From contig NZ_CP036274.1 in NCBI RefSeq assembly GCF_007747655.1, positions 248,001 through 312,000 of the forward strand: DNA of 64,000 bases, written 5' to 3'. Both the position numbers and the translations under genes were made by a program. Of this stretch, positions 26,464-35,325 are shown in pieces. Under the pieces are notes generated by a model. That model was not told the DNA's origin, made no database searches, and was given only the letters and a program-made list of their open reading frames with translations. Source of the stretch: Anatilimnocola aggregata. Its GTDB lineage: Bacteria > Planctomycetota > Planctomycetia > Pirellulales > Pirellulaceae. The stretch's first letter is position 1. Each line of letters starts with the position of its first letter.

Positions 26464-28440
26464 ATGCGTCACCTGGCTCGTTGGTCATCCCGGGCAATCG
26501 CCTGTGCCTGTGTCTTGGCGACTTCGCTGCTCGCCTCCGCTCAAGAGCCGGCCACTCCCACCAAGGGAAGCTTTCGCCAGCCCGATGCGAAGGGGCATCC
26601 CGACCTGTTCGTCTGGACCGACACCTGCAACGTGTATGTGCTGAAACAGGGCGATTCTGCGCTCCTGATCGATTTAGGCAGCGGGAGTGTGTTGAAACAC
26701 CTGGGCGAGATCGGGGTGAAGAAGGTCGAGTGGATTCTCTTCACCCATCATCATCGCGAGCAATGCCAGGGGATCGAACTTGTCGATCGCACCAAAACGA
26801 AAATTGCCGCACCAAAGTTGGAACAAGACCTGTTCGAGAAGCCGACCGAGTTTCGTAAGTGGCATCCCACGCTGGGCGATGCTTACACCGTTTATGGTGC
26901 CAGCTATGCCAGGCCACCACGCCGCGCCATACCGCTCGATAAAGCGCTCGAGCCCGGCGAGAAGTTTGCTTGGCGCGGGATCGAACTCGCCTGCCTCAGC
27001 ACTCCCGGCCATTCGCCGGGGAGCATGACTTATATCCTGCAGAGCAATGACAAGTCGCTCGCCTTCAGTGGCGACGTCATGCACGACGGTGCGAAGCTAA
27101 CAACCTGGTTCGATACCGAATGGGATTACGGTTTTGCGAAAGGAATCGACACCCTGATTGCGTCGGTCGAAGGACTTCAAGCCACGCCACTCGATCTGGC
27201 CCTCACTTCGCATGGACCGACCATTGAGAAACCACAGAAGCAGTTGGCAACGTATCTAGGCAAATTAAAAACGTTCCGGCAAAGTTATATCCGCGGCTAT
27301 CCGGTCTTCGAAATCAAGCCGCCCGAGTCCGATCCCATCTCCAAACCGACCGCAGTGCCGCTCATCAATCAAGTGACACCGCATCTCTATAAGTTGAGTC
27401 ACAAACTGCCGGGAAAGAACTTCGCGATCATTATTTCCGACAAAGGACGCGGTCTGATTCTCGATGCCGGGCTGTTTCCAGAAGCACAGCTCGACGAGAT
27501 CGTCGTCGGCCTGCGCGAGCACATGGGACTCAAGCAAATCGACGCCTTCTGGATTTCGCACATGCACGGCGATCACTTCCTGCTCGGGCCAACGCTCAAG
27601 CGAAAGTACGGCGCGCAGGCGTGGACTCTCGATCGAATTGCCGACCGCTGCGAGCACCCGCGGCGCTACGATTACTCCGCACTGGTTTCAGCTTATAAGG
27701 ATGGCTTTGATGGCATGAAGATCGACAAGCCCTTTCGCGATGGCGAATCGGTCGAGTGGGAAGGTTACAAGATTCAAGTCGATTGGATGCCCGGCCAAAC
27801 GGAATTCGGCTGCTGTCTGTGGCTCGATATCGACGGCAAGCGGATCGCCTTCACCGGCGACAATCTGTTTGGCAACTCGGCCGACAAAAAGCAAAACGGC
27901 CACGAGGCGGTCGTCGCCCGCAACAGCGCGATTTTCGAAGAAGGGTACATTCTGGGAAGTCGCTACTTGAAAAACCTCAAGCCCGACATCGTGATGGGAA
28001 GCCATTCGTATGTCATGCCCGAGCCTGCTGACTTTCTCGCCCGCTATCACGACTGGTCGCTGCAGATTCGCGACCTGTATCGCGAACTGTTGCCCGATCG
28101 GGACTACGAATATTTGTTCGATCCTTACTGGGTTTCGGCCTATCCCTATCGCGTCGACTTCAGCGCGGCCGAAACGCAAACCGTGGCCATCACCGTCCGA
28201 AACTTCCGCGACAAGCCGCAGCAACACCACATCGAATTGAAGTTGCCGGCCGGCATCACTGCTGAACCCGCGACGCTCTCAGGTACCGTCGCGGCGGAGA
28301 GCCGGCAAACCTATCCGGTGAAGCTGACCGTCAATCGCGCGGCAGTCCCCGCTGGCCTGCAGATCGTCCCATTCGATATTACGCTCGATGGCCGGCACTA
28401 TGGTGAACTGTTCGACTTCATCTTGCGCACCAAGGAATAA
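26464..28440 (+). CDS. Tandem metallo-beta-lactamase-fold hydrolase
   Basis: The 658-residue secreted protein (signal MRHLARWSSRAIACACVLATSLLASAQ) has two MBL-fold halves. The first has THHHREQCQG where the usual HxHxDH ends in E and Q, followed by TPGHSPGSM and FSGDVMHDG. The second has the intact SHMHGDHFLLG, FTGDNLFG and MGSHSYVMPEP. A C-terminal beta-rich domain (TVRNFRDKPQQHHIELKLPAG) follows. A hydrolase acting outside the cytoplasm is likely, with only the second site fully equipped. Substrate unknown. Confidence 0.82.
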   Translation: MRHLARWSSRAIACACVLATSLLASAQEPATPTKGSFRQPDAKGHPDLFVWTDTCNVYVLKQGDSALLIDLGSGSVLKHLGEIGVKKVEWILFTHHHREQCQGIELVDRTKTKIAAPKLEQDLFEKPTEFRKWHPTLGDAYTVYGASYARPPRRAIPLDKALEPGEKFAWRGIELACLSTPGHSPGSMTYILQSNDKSLAFSGDVMHDGAKLTTWFDTEWDYGFAKGIDTLIASVEGLQATPLDLALTSHGPTIEKPQKQLATYLGKLKTFRQSYIRGYPVFEIKPPESDPISKPTAVPLINQVTPHLYKLSHKLPGKNFAIIISDKGRGLILDAGLFPEAQLDEIVVGLREHMGLKQIDAFWISHMHGDHFLLGPTLKRKYGAQAWTLDRIADRCEHPRRYDYSALVSAYKDGFDGMKIDKPFRDGESVEWEGYKIQVDWMPGQTEFGCCLWLDIDGKRIAFTGDNLFGNSADKKQNGHEAVVARNSAIFEEGYILGSRYLKNLKPDIVMGSHSYVMPEPADFLARYHDWSLQIRDLYRELLPDRDYEYLFDPYWVSAYPYRVDFSAAETQTVAITVRNFRDKPQQHHIELKLPAGITAEPATLSGTVAAESRQTYPVKLTVNRAAVPAGLQIVPFDITLDGRHYGELFDFILRTKE

Positions 28441-28442
28441 CC

Positions 28443-28466
28443 GTGGGACAGGCATCCTGCCTGTCA
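28443..28466. repeat. Dispersed repeat GACAGGCA-TCC-TGCCTGTC
   Basis: A perfect 8-bp palindromic stem with a 3-base loop (28447-28465) follows the MBL gene stop. Read in frame, this repeat class gives the GTGILPV peptide seen in spurious proteins from planctomycetes. It could act as the terminator for the upstream gene or for the convergent M81 gene. Confidence 0.7.
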
Positions 28467-28480
28467 TCTGCTTCTCCCTC

Positions 28481-29956
28481 TTACTTCAACTCCACGGGAA
28501 ACAGCGGCCGACGCTTGCGATACGTGAGGGTGCCGAACTGATGACTATGGAGCGCCGGGGCATCGACCAGGTGAATCGAACCAGCGATCTGCTCGAACCC
28601 GCTGCGAAAATGGGCCGCACTCTTCACGGCGATGTACTTCAGTTGGCTGCAGTCGATTCCCAGGGACCGAGCAAAGGCCGGATCGAGAGGCTGCTCGCGC
28701 TTCGAGACGACGACGACCGAAACTCCGCCGCAGCGGAGCCAGGCGCTCGGGCCCATGTTGCCCGTGAGCCCGGCGTACATCGGTCCGTCGTAGCGAAACG
28801 CGCCATCGGAGAGCGCCACAACTTCGACAGTCACTTCGAGGGGCGGTCCTTGCGACGGATGCGAACTGCCACCAAGTGGCAGCGTGAGTTGCGCGCCGAC
28901 ACCCGCCTGATGCGCTGCGGCGACCGCATTCAGGTCGACCAGGTACAGCAGTAATGCGTCGGGCAAATTCATGTCGATCATCGTCCGCAGCAACGCAGTG
29001 GAATCGCCGGGAGCGCCGCCGCCGGTGTTGTCGTTGTAATCGCCGAGCAGGATCGGATACTTCCCCAGCGCCTGGCCCGCAGCAATTCCGTCCCGCACAC
29101 TTTGCGGCGCTTGATACCAGCGCGAGCGCTCGGCCCAGATCCAATCGCCCAGTTCCTTCGCAGCTTGCTGGGCCAGCGGTTCGTCTCCATCGGCGACCAC
29201 GAAGACCGACGAGCATAACTGCGGCACGTCCGCCCAGGGAAAGCCGGTCGAAATACTAGCGGCGAGAATACCGGGGCGGCGTTCCAGTTCATGTAGCCGC
29301 GCGAGGACTTCATTCATCGGCGCGTGCCCGGTCACTTGTCGCTGGGAACTCCAAAACAGCGGCAACTGATGCAGCGCGGTAACGGGACGGACTTCGCCGC
29401 GAATCGTCCGGGCAATCAGTTCCCCCGCTTCGCGGCCGCGCTCCCCCATATCGACGTGCGGATAAGTGTCGTAGCCGATGCTCGCGTTCGCAGCCCGCAT
29501 TCGCTCGGGCGTATGATTGCCGTGCAAGTCATACGTCACCACGATCGGCCGCTCGTTGCCAATCGCCGCGCGCACGGAAGTTACGAAATCCCCATCACCG
29601 TCGTCGAGCCCTTCCACCACCATCGCGCCGTGCAGATCGAGCAGCACGCCATCGAGTCGCTGCTGCTTGTCGGCGGCCAGGAGTCGTTCGAGGAACTCGC
29701 TCTTCAACTGTTCATAGTCGGCCCGCGCGATGACGCCGCTGGGATAGGCAAAGCCCCAGAGGAGCGGAATCGCTTCGAAGCCGGCCGACTTGGCAGCGTC
29801 GAAGAAGCCGCCGATGCACATGTTCGCGCCGCTGAAACGCTGGCGCACTTCTTCGCCGCGATACAGCCCAAAGCCTGCCGAGAAATCGGCGACCGTCGTC
29901 GGTTGGGGCAAGAACGTACTCGTCTCGTGCAAGACGCCACCCATCGCAATTCGCAT
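28481..29956 (-). CDS. M81-family (MlrC/microcystinase C-like) protein
   Basis: The 491-residue product begins MRIAMGGVLHETSTFLPQPTTVADF; GGVLHETSTF is the diagnostic N-terminal motif. Further conserved segments are LLDLHGAMVVEGLDDGDGDF, VTYDLHGNHTPE, FYDTYPHVDMGERG-type NASIGYDTYPHVDMGERG, GDYNDNTGGGAPGD and VAVKSAAHFRSGFEQIAGSI. It belongs to the M81/DUF1485 family, in which MlrC hydrolyses linearised microcystin fragments; the usual physiological substrate is not known. The start at 29956 fits the family better than the upstream start at 30019. It is divergent from the propeller-cytochrome gene. Confidence 0.9.
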   Translation of the reverse strand: MRIAMGGVLHETSTFLPQPTTVADFSAGFGLYRGEEVRQRFSGANMCIGGFFDAAKSAGFEAIPLLWGFAYPSGVIARADYEQLKSEFLERLLAADKQQRLDGVLLDLHGAMVVEGLDDGDGDFVTSVRAAIGNERPIVVTYDLHGNHTPERMRAANASIGYDTYPHVDMGERGREAGELIARTIRGEVRPVTALHQLPLFWSSQRQVTGHAPMNEVLARLHELERRPGILAASISTGFPWADVPQLCSSVFVVADGDEPLAQQAAKELGDWIWAERSRWYQAPQSVRDGIAAGQALGKYPILLGDYNDNTGGGAPGDSTALLRTMIDMNLPDALLLYLVDLNAVAAAHQAGVGAQLTLPLGGSSHPSQGPPLEVTVEVVALSDGAFRYDGPMYAGLTGNMGPSAWLRCGGVSVVVVSKREQPLDPAFARSLGIDCSQLKYIAVKSAAHFRSGFEQIAGSIHLVDAPALHSHQFGTLTYRKRRPLFPVELK

Positions 29957-30124
29957 CACGGGCTCCCTCAGCATGCGGGTACAACTGTTCGAAGTCTCGC
30001 CGATTGTAGCTGGTGGCAAGCACGAGAATTCGCGGGCAAATGTTTCACCCCACAGGTGCCACGCCAGCCCGCAGCAATTATCCTGTTAAGCTCCCCCGAC
30101 CAGCCTTCCTTTCTGGAGTTGCCC

Positions 30125-33100
30125 ATGAAGCGGCCCATCCTCAGTTCGCTCACGTTCGCTGCCGCCACGCTGTTCATCATCTCTTGCGCTCCCGCGCATG
30201 GTGCCGACACCACCGATGGCAAGCATTTCACGCAGAAGCCCGAACTGGCCGCTGCGGTGGGTCAGCCTGCGGTGGAACCAGCGCCGGCCGCGACTTCGGC
30301 CGTTCCCAAGAACTGGGTCAGCGAAGGGCCGGCACCCACTTGGATCTGGGGAGCGGATCCCAAGAAGAACTACGTCGCCCGCAAGACGTTCATGGGGGGC
30401 ACGAAAGGGGCCCGCCTGAAGACCTCGTGCGATAACGTTGTCGCCATTCGGATCAATGGCCAACTCGTACTGCAGTCGAGCGAGTGGCAAACGGCCTCCG
30501 AAGCCGACGTGCAAAAGTTCATTAAGCCCGGCGAGAATGTTCTCGAAGCTGAGATCACCAACGAAGGGGGCAGTGCGGCCTTCGTGCTGAAGATGATGCT
30601 CACCGCCGCCGATGGCAAAACCAGCTACCTCGTCAGCGACGATTCGTGGGAAGTCGCCAATCTGCGCAATCCCAAGGATTGGGCCAAGCCAAAGGTCGTG
30701 GCCAAGTATGGCGACGCTCCGTGGGGCCAGGTGCTGACGGGCGGCGCAGTCGCCTCGAATACGCCGCGCGATACGTTCAACCTGTTGCCGGGCTTTCAGG
30801 TCGAACGCTTGTTCACCGTGCCGAAGGACAAGCTCGGCTCGTGGGTCTGCCTGGCCGTCGATGGCAAGGGTCGCTTGCTGGCCAGCGATCAAGGTGGCAT
30901 CGGTCTCTGCCGCATCACGCCCCCGAAAATCGGTAGTACTGAAGAAACCAAGGTCGAACTGCTCGATATCAAAATCGATGGCAAACAAGTCTCCGGCGCG
31001 CAAGGCCTGCTCTGGGCTTTTGACTCGCTCTATATCTGCTGCAACGGTGGTCCCGGCAGCGGACTGTATCGCGCTCGCGATACCAATGGCGATGATCAGT
31101 TCGACGAATGCGTCAAGCTGAAGGACTTGCGTGGCGGCGGCGAACATGGCCCGCACGCGCTCCGGCTTTCGCCCGACGGCAAGTCGATCTATGTCGACTG
31201 CGGCAACCATACGCAGCCTCCTTTCGATCGCAAGTTGAATGCGCCGGTGCAAACGATGGGTGGCGTGCGTGCCGAGCAGTTGCATGCCGAATTGCCGGCG
31301 GGGATGACCAGCCGGATCGCGCCGAACTGGGACGAAGACTTGTTACTCCCTCGCCAATGGGACGGCAATGGTCACGCGACGGGAATTCTGGCTCCGGGTG
31401 GCTGGATCGCGAAGACCGATCCGGATGGCAAGACCTGGGAAATGATTTCCATTGGCTATCGCAATCAATACGACTTTGCTTTGAACGGCGACGGCGAAAT
31501 TTTTGTCTACGACGCCGACATGGAATGGGACATGGGTTCACCCTGGTATCGCCCCACGCGCGTGGTGCATGCCACGAGCGGCAGCGAATTTGGCTGGCGC
31601 AGCGGCACCGGCAAATGGCCTCCCTACTACGTCGACAGCTTGCCGCAACTGGTCGATATCGGCCCGGGTTCGCCAGTGGGTGTTGAGTTCGGCTACGGCA
31701 CGAAGTTCCCCGCGAAGTACCAGAAGGCGCTGTTCATTTGCGACTGGACCTTCGCGACGATGTACGCCATTCACATGGAACCGAGTGGTGCGAGCTATAA
31801 GGCCGTGAAAGAAGAATTCGTCTCGCGCACGCCGCTGCCGCTGACCGATGTGGTGGTGGGAGCTGATGGGGCACTCTATTTTTCGATCGGTGGCCGCGGT
31901 GCTCAGAGTGAATTATTCCGCGTGACGTATGTCGGTAAGGAATCGACCGCGCCAGCCGAACGCAAAGATGCCAAAGATGCCGACCTGCGTGCGCTGCGGC
32001 GCGAGATTGAAACGTATCACGTGGCCGATCATGCTGCCCCGGCGAAAGCAGCGGCCTTTCTCGTTCCTCATTTGGCGCACAGCGATCGGCACATTCGTTA
32101 TGCGGCGCGCGTGGCGCTGGAGCGCTTGCCCGTCGCCACCTGGCAAGATCAGGTGCTTGGTTCGACCGATATCGAAACGGTGATTACCGGCGTCGTTGGC
32201 CTGGCTCGTCAGGCTGATGCCCCGCTGCAGTCCAAGCTGCTCGCCGCGCTGGAAAAGCTGAATTACTCGTCGCTGACCGAGAATCAACAACTCGAATTGC
32301 TACGGGCCTATCAGCTTGTCTTCCTCCGCTTGGGTCTGCCGGCCGATGCTGACAAAATCAAGCTCGGCAGCAAGTTCGACTCGCTCTTTCCGACCGCGTC
32401 GAACAGCCACAATCAAGAACTGGCGATTCTGATGGTCGGTCTCAGTTCGCCCCAAGCGGCCAGCAAGATCGTGCCGATGTTGACCAAGGAACGAGTTGCC
32501 ACGCAGACCGTTGCGGAACAACTGCTGGCCCGCAATCGTGGCTACGGCGGCAATATCGCGACCATGCTCGCTAATCAGCCTGACTTGCAGCAGTATCAAT
32601 TCGCTTTCACGCTTCGCAACCTGAAGTCGGGCTGGACTATCGATCAGCGGAAGACGTACTTCGGTTGGTTCGAGAAGGCCCGCACCTGGAGCGGCGGCAA
32701 TAGCTACCAGAAGTTCCTCACCAACATTAACAACGATGCGTTTGCCAACTCGACCGACATCGAACGGCTGGCGATCGAATCGGCAGGAATTCGTAAGCCT
32801 TACGTCGCTCCGGAATTGCCGAAGCCCAAAGGTCCAGGCCGCGAGTACACCGTGGCCGATGTGGTGAACCTCGCGACCGACAAACTCAAGGGGCGCGACT
32901 TCAAGAACGGACAAAAGATGTTCGCCGCCGCCCGCTGCATTGTCTGCCATCGTTACAGTGGCGACGGCGGTGCCACCGGCCCCGACCTGACGCAACTCGC
33001 CGGGCGGTTCAACCTGAAGGATCTCACCGATTCCATTGTCGAGCCCAGCAAAGTCATCTCCGATCAGTACAAGGCAACCGTCGTGCTGACGGACGACGGC

Positions 33101-33340
33101 AAGATTCGGACGGGCCGTGTGGTGAACGATACGGCGGAAGAATTAACGATGGTGATCGATCCGGAAAATGCCGCGAAGATCGAGGTCATCAAAAAATCGG
33201 GCATCGAAGAAAGCAAGCCCTCGGCCGTTTCGCTGATGCCCAAGGACCTGCTCAAGCAGTTGAACGAAAACGAAGTTCTCGACCTGATGGCCTACCTACT
33301 CTCGCGCGGCAACCCGCGAGACGCGATGTTTCAGAAGTAG
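30125..33340 (+). CDS. Large exported PVC-type heme protein: carbohydrate-binding-like + beta-propeller + HEAT + cytochrome c
   Basis: The 1071-residue product starts with a signal peptide (ILSSLTFAAATLFIISCAPAHGAD). A galactose-binding-like domain follows (WIWGADPKKNYVARKTF..VVAIRINGQLVLQS), then a PVC-type glucose/sorbosone dehydrogenase-like propeller (LLPGFQVERLFTVPKDKLGSWVCLAVDGKGRLLASD, PDGKSIYVDCGNHTQ, GWRSGTGKWPPYYVDSLP). HEAT-like repeats come next. The C-terminal c-type heme site CIVCH is at residues 938-942, followed by GPDLTQLAGRFNLKDLTDSIVEPSKVISDQYKATVV. The frame is open upstream but is there antisense to the M81 gene; ATG 30125 with the signal peptide is the true start. It may use electrons from sugar oxidation. 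Confidence 0.9.
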   Translation: MKRPILSSLTFAAATLFIISCAPAHGADTTDGKHFTQKPELAAAVGQPAVEPAPAATSAVPKNWVSEGPAPTWIWGADPKKNYVARKTFMGGTKGARLKTSCDNVVAIRINGQLVLQSSEWQTASEADVQKFIKPGENVLEAEITNEGGSAAFVLKMMLTAADGKTSYLVSDDSWEVANLRNPKDWAKPKVVAKYGDAPWGQVLTGGAVASNTPRDTFNLLPGFQVERLFTVPKDKLGSWVCLAVDGKGRLLASDQGGIGLCRITPPKIGSTEETKVELLDIKIDGKQVSGAQGLLWAFDSLYICCNGGPGSGLYRARDTNGDDQFDECVKLKDLRGGGEHGPHALRLSPDGKSIYVDCGNHTQPPFDRKLNAPVQTMGGVRAEQLHAELPAGMTSRIAPNWDEDLLLPRQWDGNGHATGILAPGGWIAKTDPDGKTWEMISIGYRNQYDFALNGDGEIFVYDADMEWDMGSPWYRPTRVVHATSGSEFGWRSGTGKWPPYYVDSLPQLVDIGPGSPVGVEFGYGTKFPAKYQKALFICDWTFATMYAIHMEPSGASYKAVKEEFVSRTPLPLTDVVVGADGALYFSIGGRGAQSELFRVTYVGKESTAPAERKDAKDADLRALRREIETYHVADHAAPAKAAAFLVPHLAHSDRHIRYAARVALERLPVATWQDQVLGSTDIETVITGVVGLARQADAPLQSKLLAALEKLNYSSLTENQQLELLRAYQLVFLRLGLPADADKIKLGSKFDSLFPTASNSHNQELAILMVGLSSPQAASKIVPMLTKERVATQTVAEQLLARNRGYGGNIATMLANQPDLQQYQFAFTLRNLKSGWTIDQRKTYFGWFEKARTWSGGNSYQKFLTNINNDAFANSTDIERLAIESAGIRKPYVAPELPKPKGPGREYTVADVVNLATDKLKGRDFKNGQKMFAAARCIVCHRYSGDGGATGPDLTQLAGRFNLKDLTDSIVEPSKVISDQYKATVVLTDDGKIRTGRVVNDTAEELTMVIDPENAAKIEVIKKSGIEESKPSAVSLMPKDLLKQLNENEVLDLMAYLLSRGNPRDAMFQK

Positions 33341-33360
33341 GGCGGGCTGAATGTAGGAGA

Positions 33361-33390
33361 TTGGTTAGCCCGCGTTTGCGGGCTAACCAA
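33361..33390 (+). terminator. 13-bp-stem hairpin, terminator or repeat
   Basis: TTGGTTAGCCCGC and GCGGGCTAACCAA form a perfect 13-bp stem with loop GTTT just downstream of the large heme protein gene, followed by ATCTTTCG. It is a likely terminator; the sequence class (GGTTAGCCCGC) also occurs as a dispersed repeat in related genomes. Confidence 0.7.
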
Positions 33391-33472
33391 ATCTTTCGAC
33401 AGCAAGCATTGAAATGCAATTCGGCAAGGTCACAATACCGGCCCGCGGTGGCGCTTCCGAACAATGCACTTG

Positions 33473-34165
33473 CTAAAGAGCGGCCAGATATATCTGGACA
33501 TCTTGATCAATTGTCTCGGCAAGAGTTTGTAGAAATTTTGCGCCGGCCGCTAAGTCAGCCCGGCCGATAGCGAGTGCATTTGCTGAGTGTGCAACTCGAT
33601 GGCGTCTTTGCACAATTTCTTCAAGTTTATCAACAAGAAAGCTTGCCGCTTCCGGTTGGGCCCATTTTAAGTCAAATGTTGGCCGAAGGTAAGCGAACGG
33701 ATCTGGGATCCCCAATCCTTTGAGCAATCTCTTTACTGTGGCAGGACTCGGATTACTTTTTGTTTGACTTAAAGCAGCTGGATCAACCAACCCGCTCGAA
33801 ATCTTGCTTACCGCTGCATCAATATCTGGCAGTCTTTGTTCCTTTGTAGTTGTCTGGCCATGTCGAGGGCCGTACATAGCAAGTTCTAGCGATTCATACA
33901 CAGATGCTGTTTGCAGCTTCTTGGGCAAAGTATTCAACAGTTTTGCCGGCGGACCAAGCAAAGGATACACTAATTCCGCAATGCCACTACTCAAATATCC
34001 TTCGAATGCAGCAACCATCAACACTGCCGCCCCTCCTCTCAATCCACGTGCGCGCGCTTCATCTGCAGGTGGAGCAGGGTCTGGTAGCACAGCCTCGATC
34101 TGCATTAATTCGTTGGCTAGTGCCAAGGAGGCTCTGAAGTTGGTTAGTGCTGCGGTGTCGGGCAT
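33473..34165 (-). CDS. HEPN-domain protein (RiboL-PSP-HEPN-like), partner of DUF262
   Basis: The 230-residue protein has an all-helical pattern and a C-terminal RRHRVAHSANAL, matching the HEPN Rx4-6H motif that forms the RNase site in toxin-type HEPN proteins. The N-terminus (RASLALANELMQIEA) and the segment LMVAAFEGYLSSGIAELVYP fit RiboL-PSP/MAE_28990-type HEPN proteins, which are commonly encoded next to DUF262 genes. It begins 3 bp after the DUF262 stop, so it is translated in an operon with it. The composition is AT-richer than the surrounding genes. Its function is presumably a stress- or defence-related nuclease; it is not demonstrated. Confidence 0.8.
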   Translation of the reverse strand: MPDTAALTNFRASLALANELMQIEAVLPDPAPPADEARARGLRGGAAVLMVAAFEGYLSSGIAELVYPLLGPPAKLLNTLPKKLQTASVYESLELAMYGPRHGQTTTKEQRLPDIDAAVSKISSGLVDPAALSQTKSNPSPATVKRLLKGLGIPDPFAYLRPTFDLKWAQPEAASFLVDKLEEIVQRRHRVAHSANALAIGRADLAAGAKFLQTLAETIDQDVQIYLAAL

Positions 34166-34168
34166 ACT

Positions 34169-35053
34169 CTATTTTCCAAGAGCCTCTTTTAGCAGTGTTT
34201 CAACTGCGCTTACACGGTATTTCAAGTAGCTCGGTGTGTTTGTGGCAGCATCGACTGACTTTCGAAACTCATCGCTATCGAAAAGCTTCTTAAATTCAGC
34301 AATTATTGTCGACTTTGCCGCGTTTAGATCTTTCTTGCGGAATGACCGCATGGCGAGCATTTCCGCGTCAAACAGCGACGCAAGGACTTGCTTTCGCCAT
34401 GCGCTACGATCGGTTTGCCATCGCTGGAATGCATTTGGACCAAAAACCTTCGATACCGCCTCAAGTGTATCTAGGAATTCCTTTTCTAGACTCTTTAGCT
34501 CAGTTTCAGTTGGCGCAGGCTTAATCGCCATGAACCTGTCCATTTGTCGCATGACTCCGCCTGTAAAAGTATTCCATTTTGTTCGGAAGGCGAAATATCG
34601 CAGAACCAATTCAGCGTCGCGCATTTCTTGATGCATACGCGATTTGTGTTTCGCCTTAATTCCAAGTGCTGCGTGAAACCGTGGATCTTCTGAAAGCTTC
34701 AAGATCAGGTCATTTAACGGTCCAGGGTAGGTGCTATTGCGAATTTCCTGGGCGTTCAGTTTAACTCCGCCAGTATTCAGCCGTTTAAAGACCTCGAATT
34801 TCACATCACTATCGGATTGTCGTAGTATAATGACGGCGCGAATAGTGGGGGGTACTCTAAGAACCGTCTTCAATTCTTCTGGTAGTTCATCAAATGTCTT
34901 GCCGTTAATGTCCGAAAATACTTCGAGGCCAGAAAGTCGCAGTTTGTCAAGAAACAGGGATGATATAGCCTGAAGTCGCTGCTTTCCGTCGATCACACTA
35001 TATTTGCCGTATTCATCTTCGTTCAGAAAAATCGGGGGCACTGGGACGTTCAT
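34169..35053 (-). CDS. DUF262 protein, C-terminal part (frameshifted from the upstream frame)
   Basis: The 294-residue frame opens with MNVPVPPIFLNEDEYGKYSVIDGKQRLQAI, i.e. the middle of a DUF262 (ParB/Srx-fold) domain: xVPxPPIFLxE followed by the DGKQRL nucleotide-binding/nuclease motif. It continues with FEVFKRLNTGGVKLNAQEIRNS, another DUF262 hallmark, and a helical C-terminal region. The missing N-terminal third is encoded by the preceding frame, whose TGA overlaps this ATG (TGATG). It is co-transcribed with the HEPN gene. The nominal start is weak; a TTG three bases earlier also fits. It is either the remainder of a broken gene or a coupled/frameshifted product. Confidence 0.75.
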   Translation of the reverse strand: MNVPVPPIFLNEDEYGKYSVIDGKQRLQAISSLFLDKLRLSGLEVFSDINGKTFDELPEELKTVLRVPPTIRAVIILRQSDSDVKFEVFKRLNTGGVKLNAQEIRNSTYPGPLNDLILKLSEDPRFHAALGIKAKHKSRMHQEMRDAELVLRYFAFRTKWNTFTGGVMRQMDRFMAIKPAPTETELKSLEKEFLDTLEAVSKVFGPNAFQRWQTDRSAWRKQVLASLFDAEMLAMRSFRKKDLNAAKSTIIAEFKKLFDSDEFRKSVDAATNTPSYLKYRVSAVETLLKEALGK

Positions 35054-35061
35054 CAAAAAAA
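35051..35061 (-). other. Frameshift site: seven-T homopolymer with TGATG overlap
   Basis: On the minus strand the codons TCA TTT TTT TGA stop the N-terminal frame, while a -1 shift (TTT TTG ATG) continues into the C-terminal frame as FLM-NVPVPP. The run is A 35055-35061 on the plus strand. It can be a mutation, a phase-variable slip site, programmed or transcriptional slippage, a coupled two-protein arrangement, or a sequencing error. Confidence 0.7.
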
Positions 35062-35325
35062 TGATTCTATCAATTTTGATTGTCGCTTATCGTCCCACCG
35101 AAATCGCCGTTGATACTTTGGCGAGAGATCGATTGTCTTGAGCCGCACCAAGTCCGAAAGTGTTCCCAGATTGTAGTCGACAACACTAGTGATTACCTCT
35201 CGCTGCTTTTGCTCCCAAAAATTGACGGGATCGCCGTCTTGCATTGCGCTCTCGAGAAGGTTGTCATCTTCATCTGGGATCTCGATGTCGTCCTCAACAT
35301 CCGCGTGTGAAGTTTTCTTGCCCAT
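35053..35325 (-). CDS. DUF262 protein, N-terminal part
   Basis: The 90-residue frame from ATG 35325 (GAGG 8 bases upstream) encodes an acidic N-terminus (EDDIEIPDEDDNLLE), then GTLSDLVRLKTIDLSPKYQRRFRWDDKRQSKLIESFF. That is the N-terminal DUF262 motif YQRxxxWxxxxxSxLIES, whose continuation (NVPVPPIFL) lies in another frame. It stops at TGA directly after a T7 run. An upstream ATG at 35361 is possible. The pieces joined would make a normal-length DUF262 protein of roughly 385 residues. Confidence 0.75.
   Translation of the reverse strand: MGKKTSHADVEDDIEIPDEDDNLLESAMQDGDPVNFWEQKQREVITSVVDYNLGTLSDLVRLKTIDLSPKYQRRFRWDDKRQSKLIESFF

Noticed and set aside
29324-30124. Plus-strand frame extending the large heme protein upstream
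   Set aside because: It is antisense to the well-supported M81 gene and lacks family features. ATG 30125 with a signal peptide is the start.
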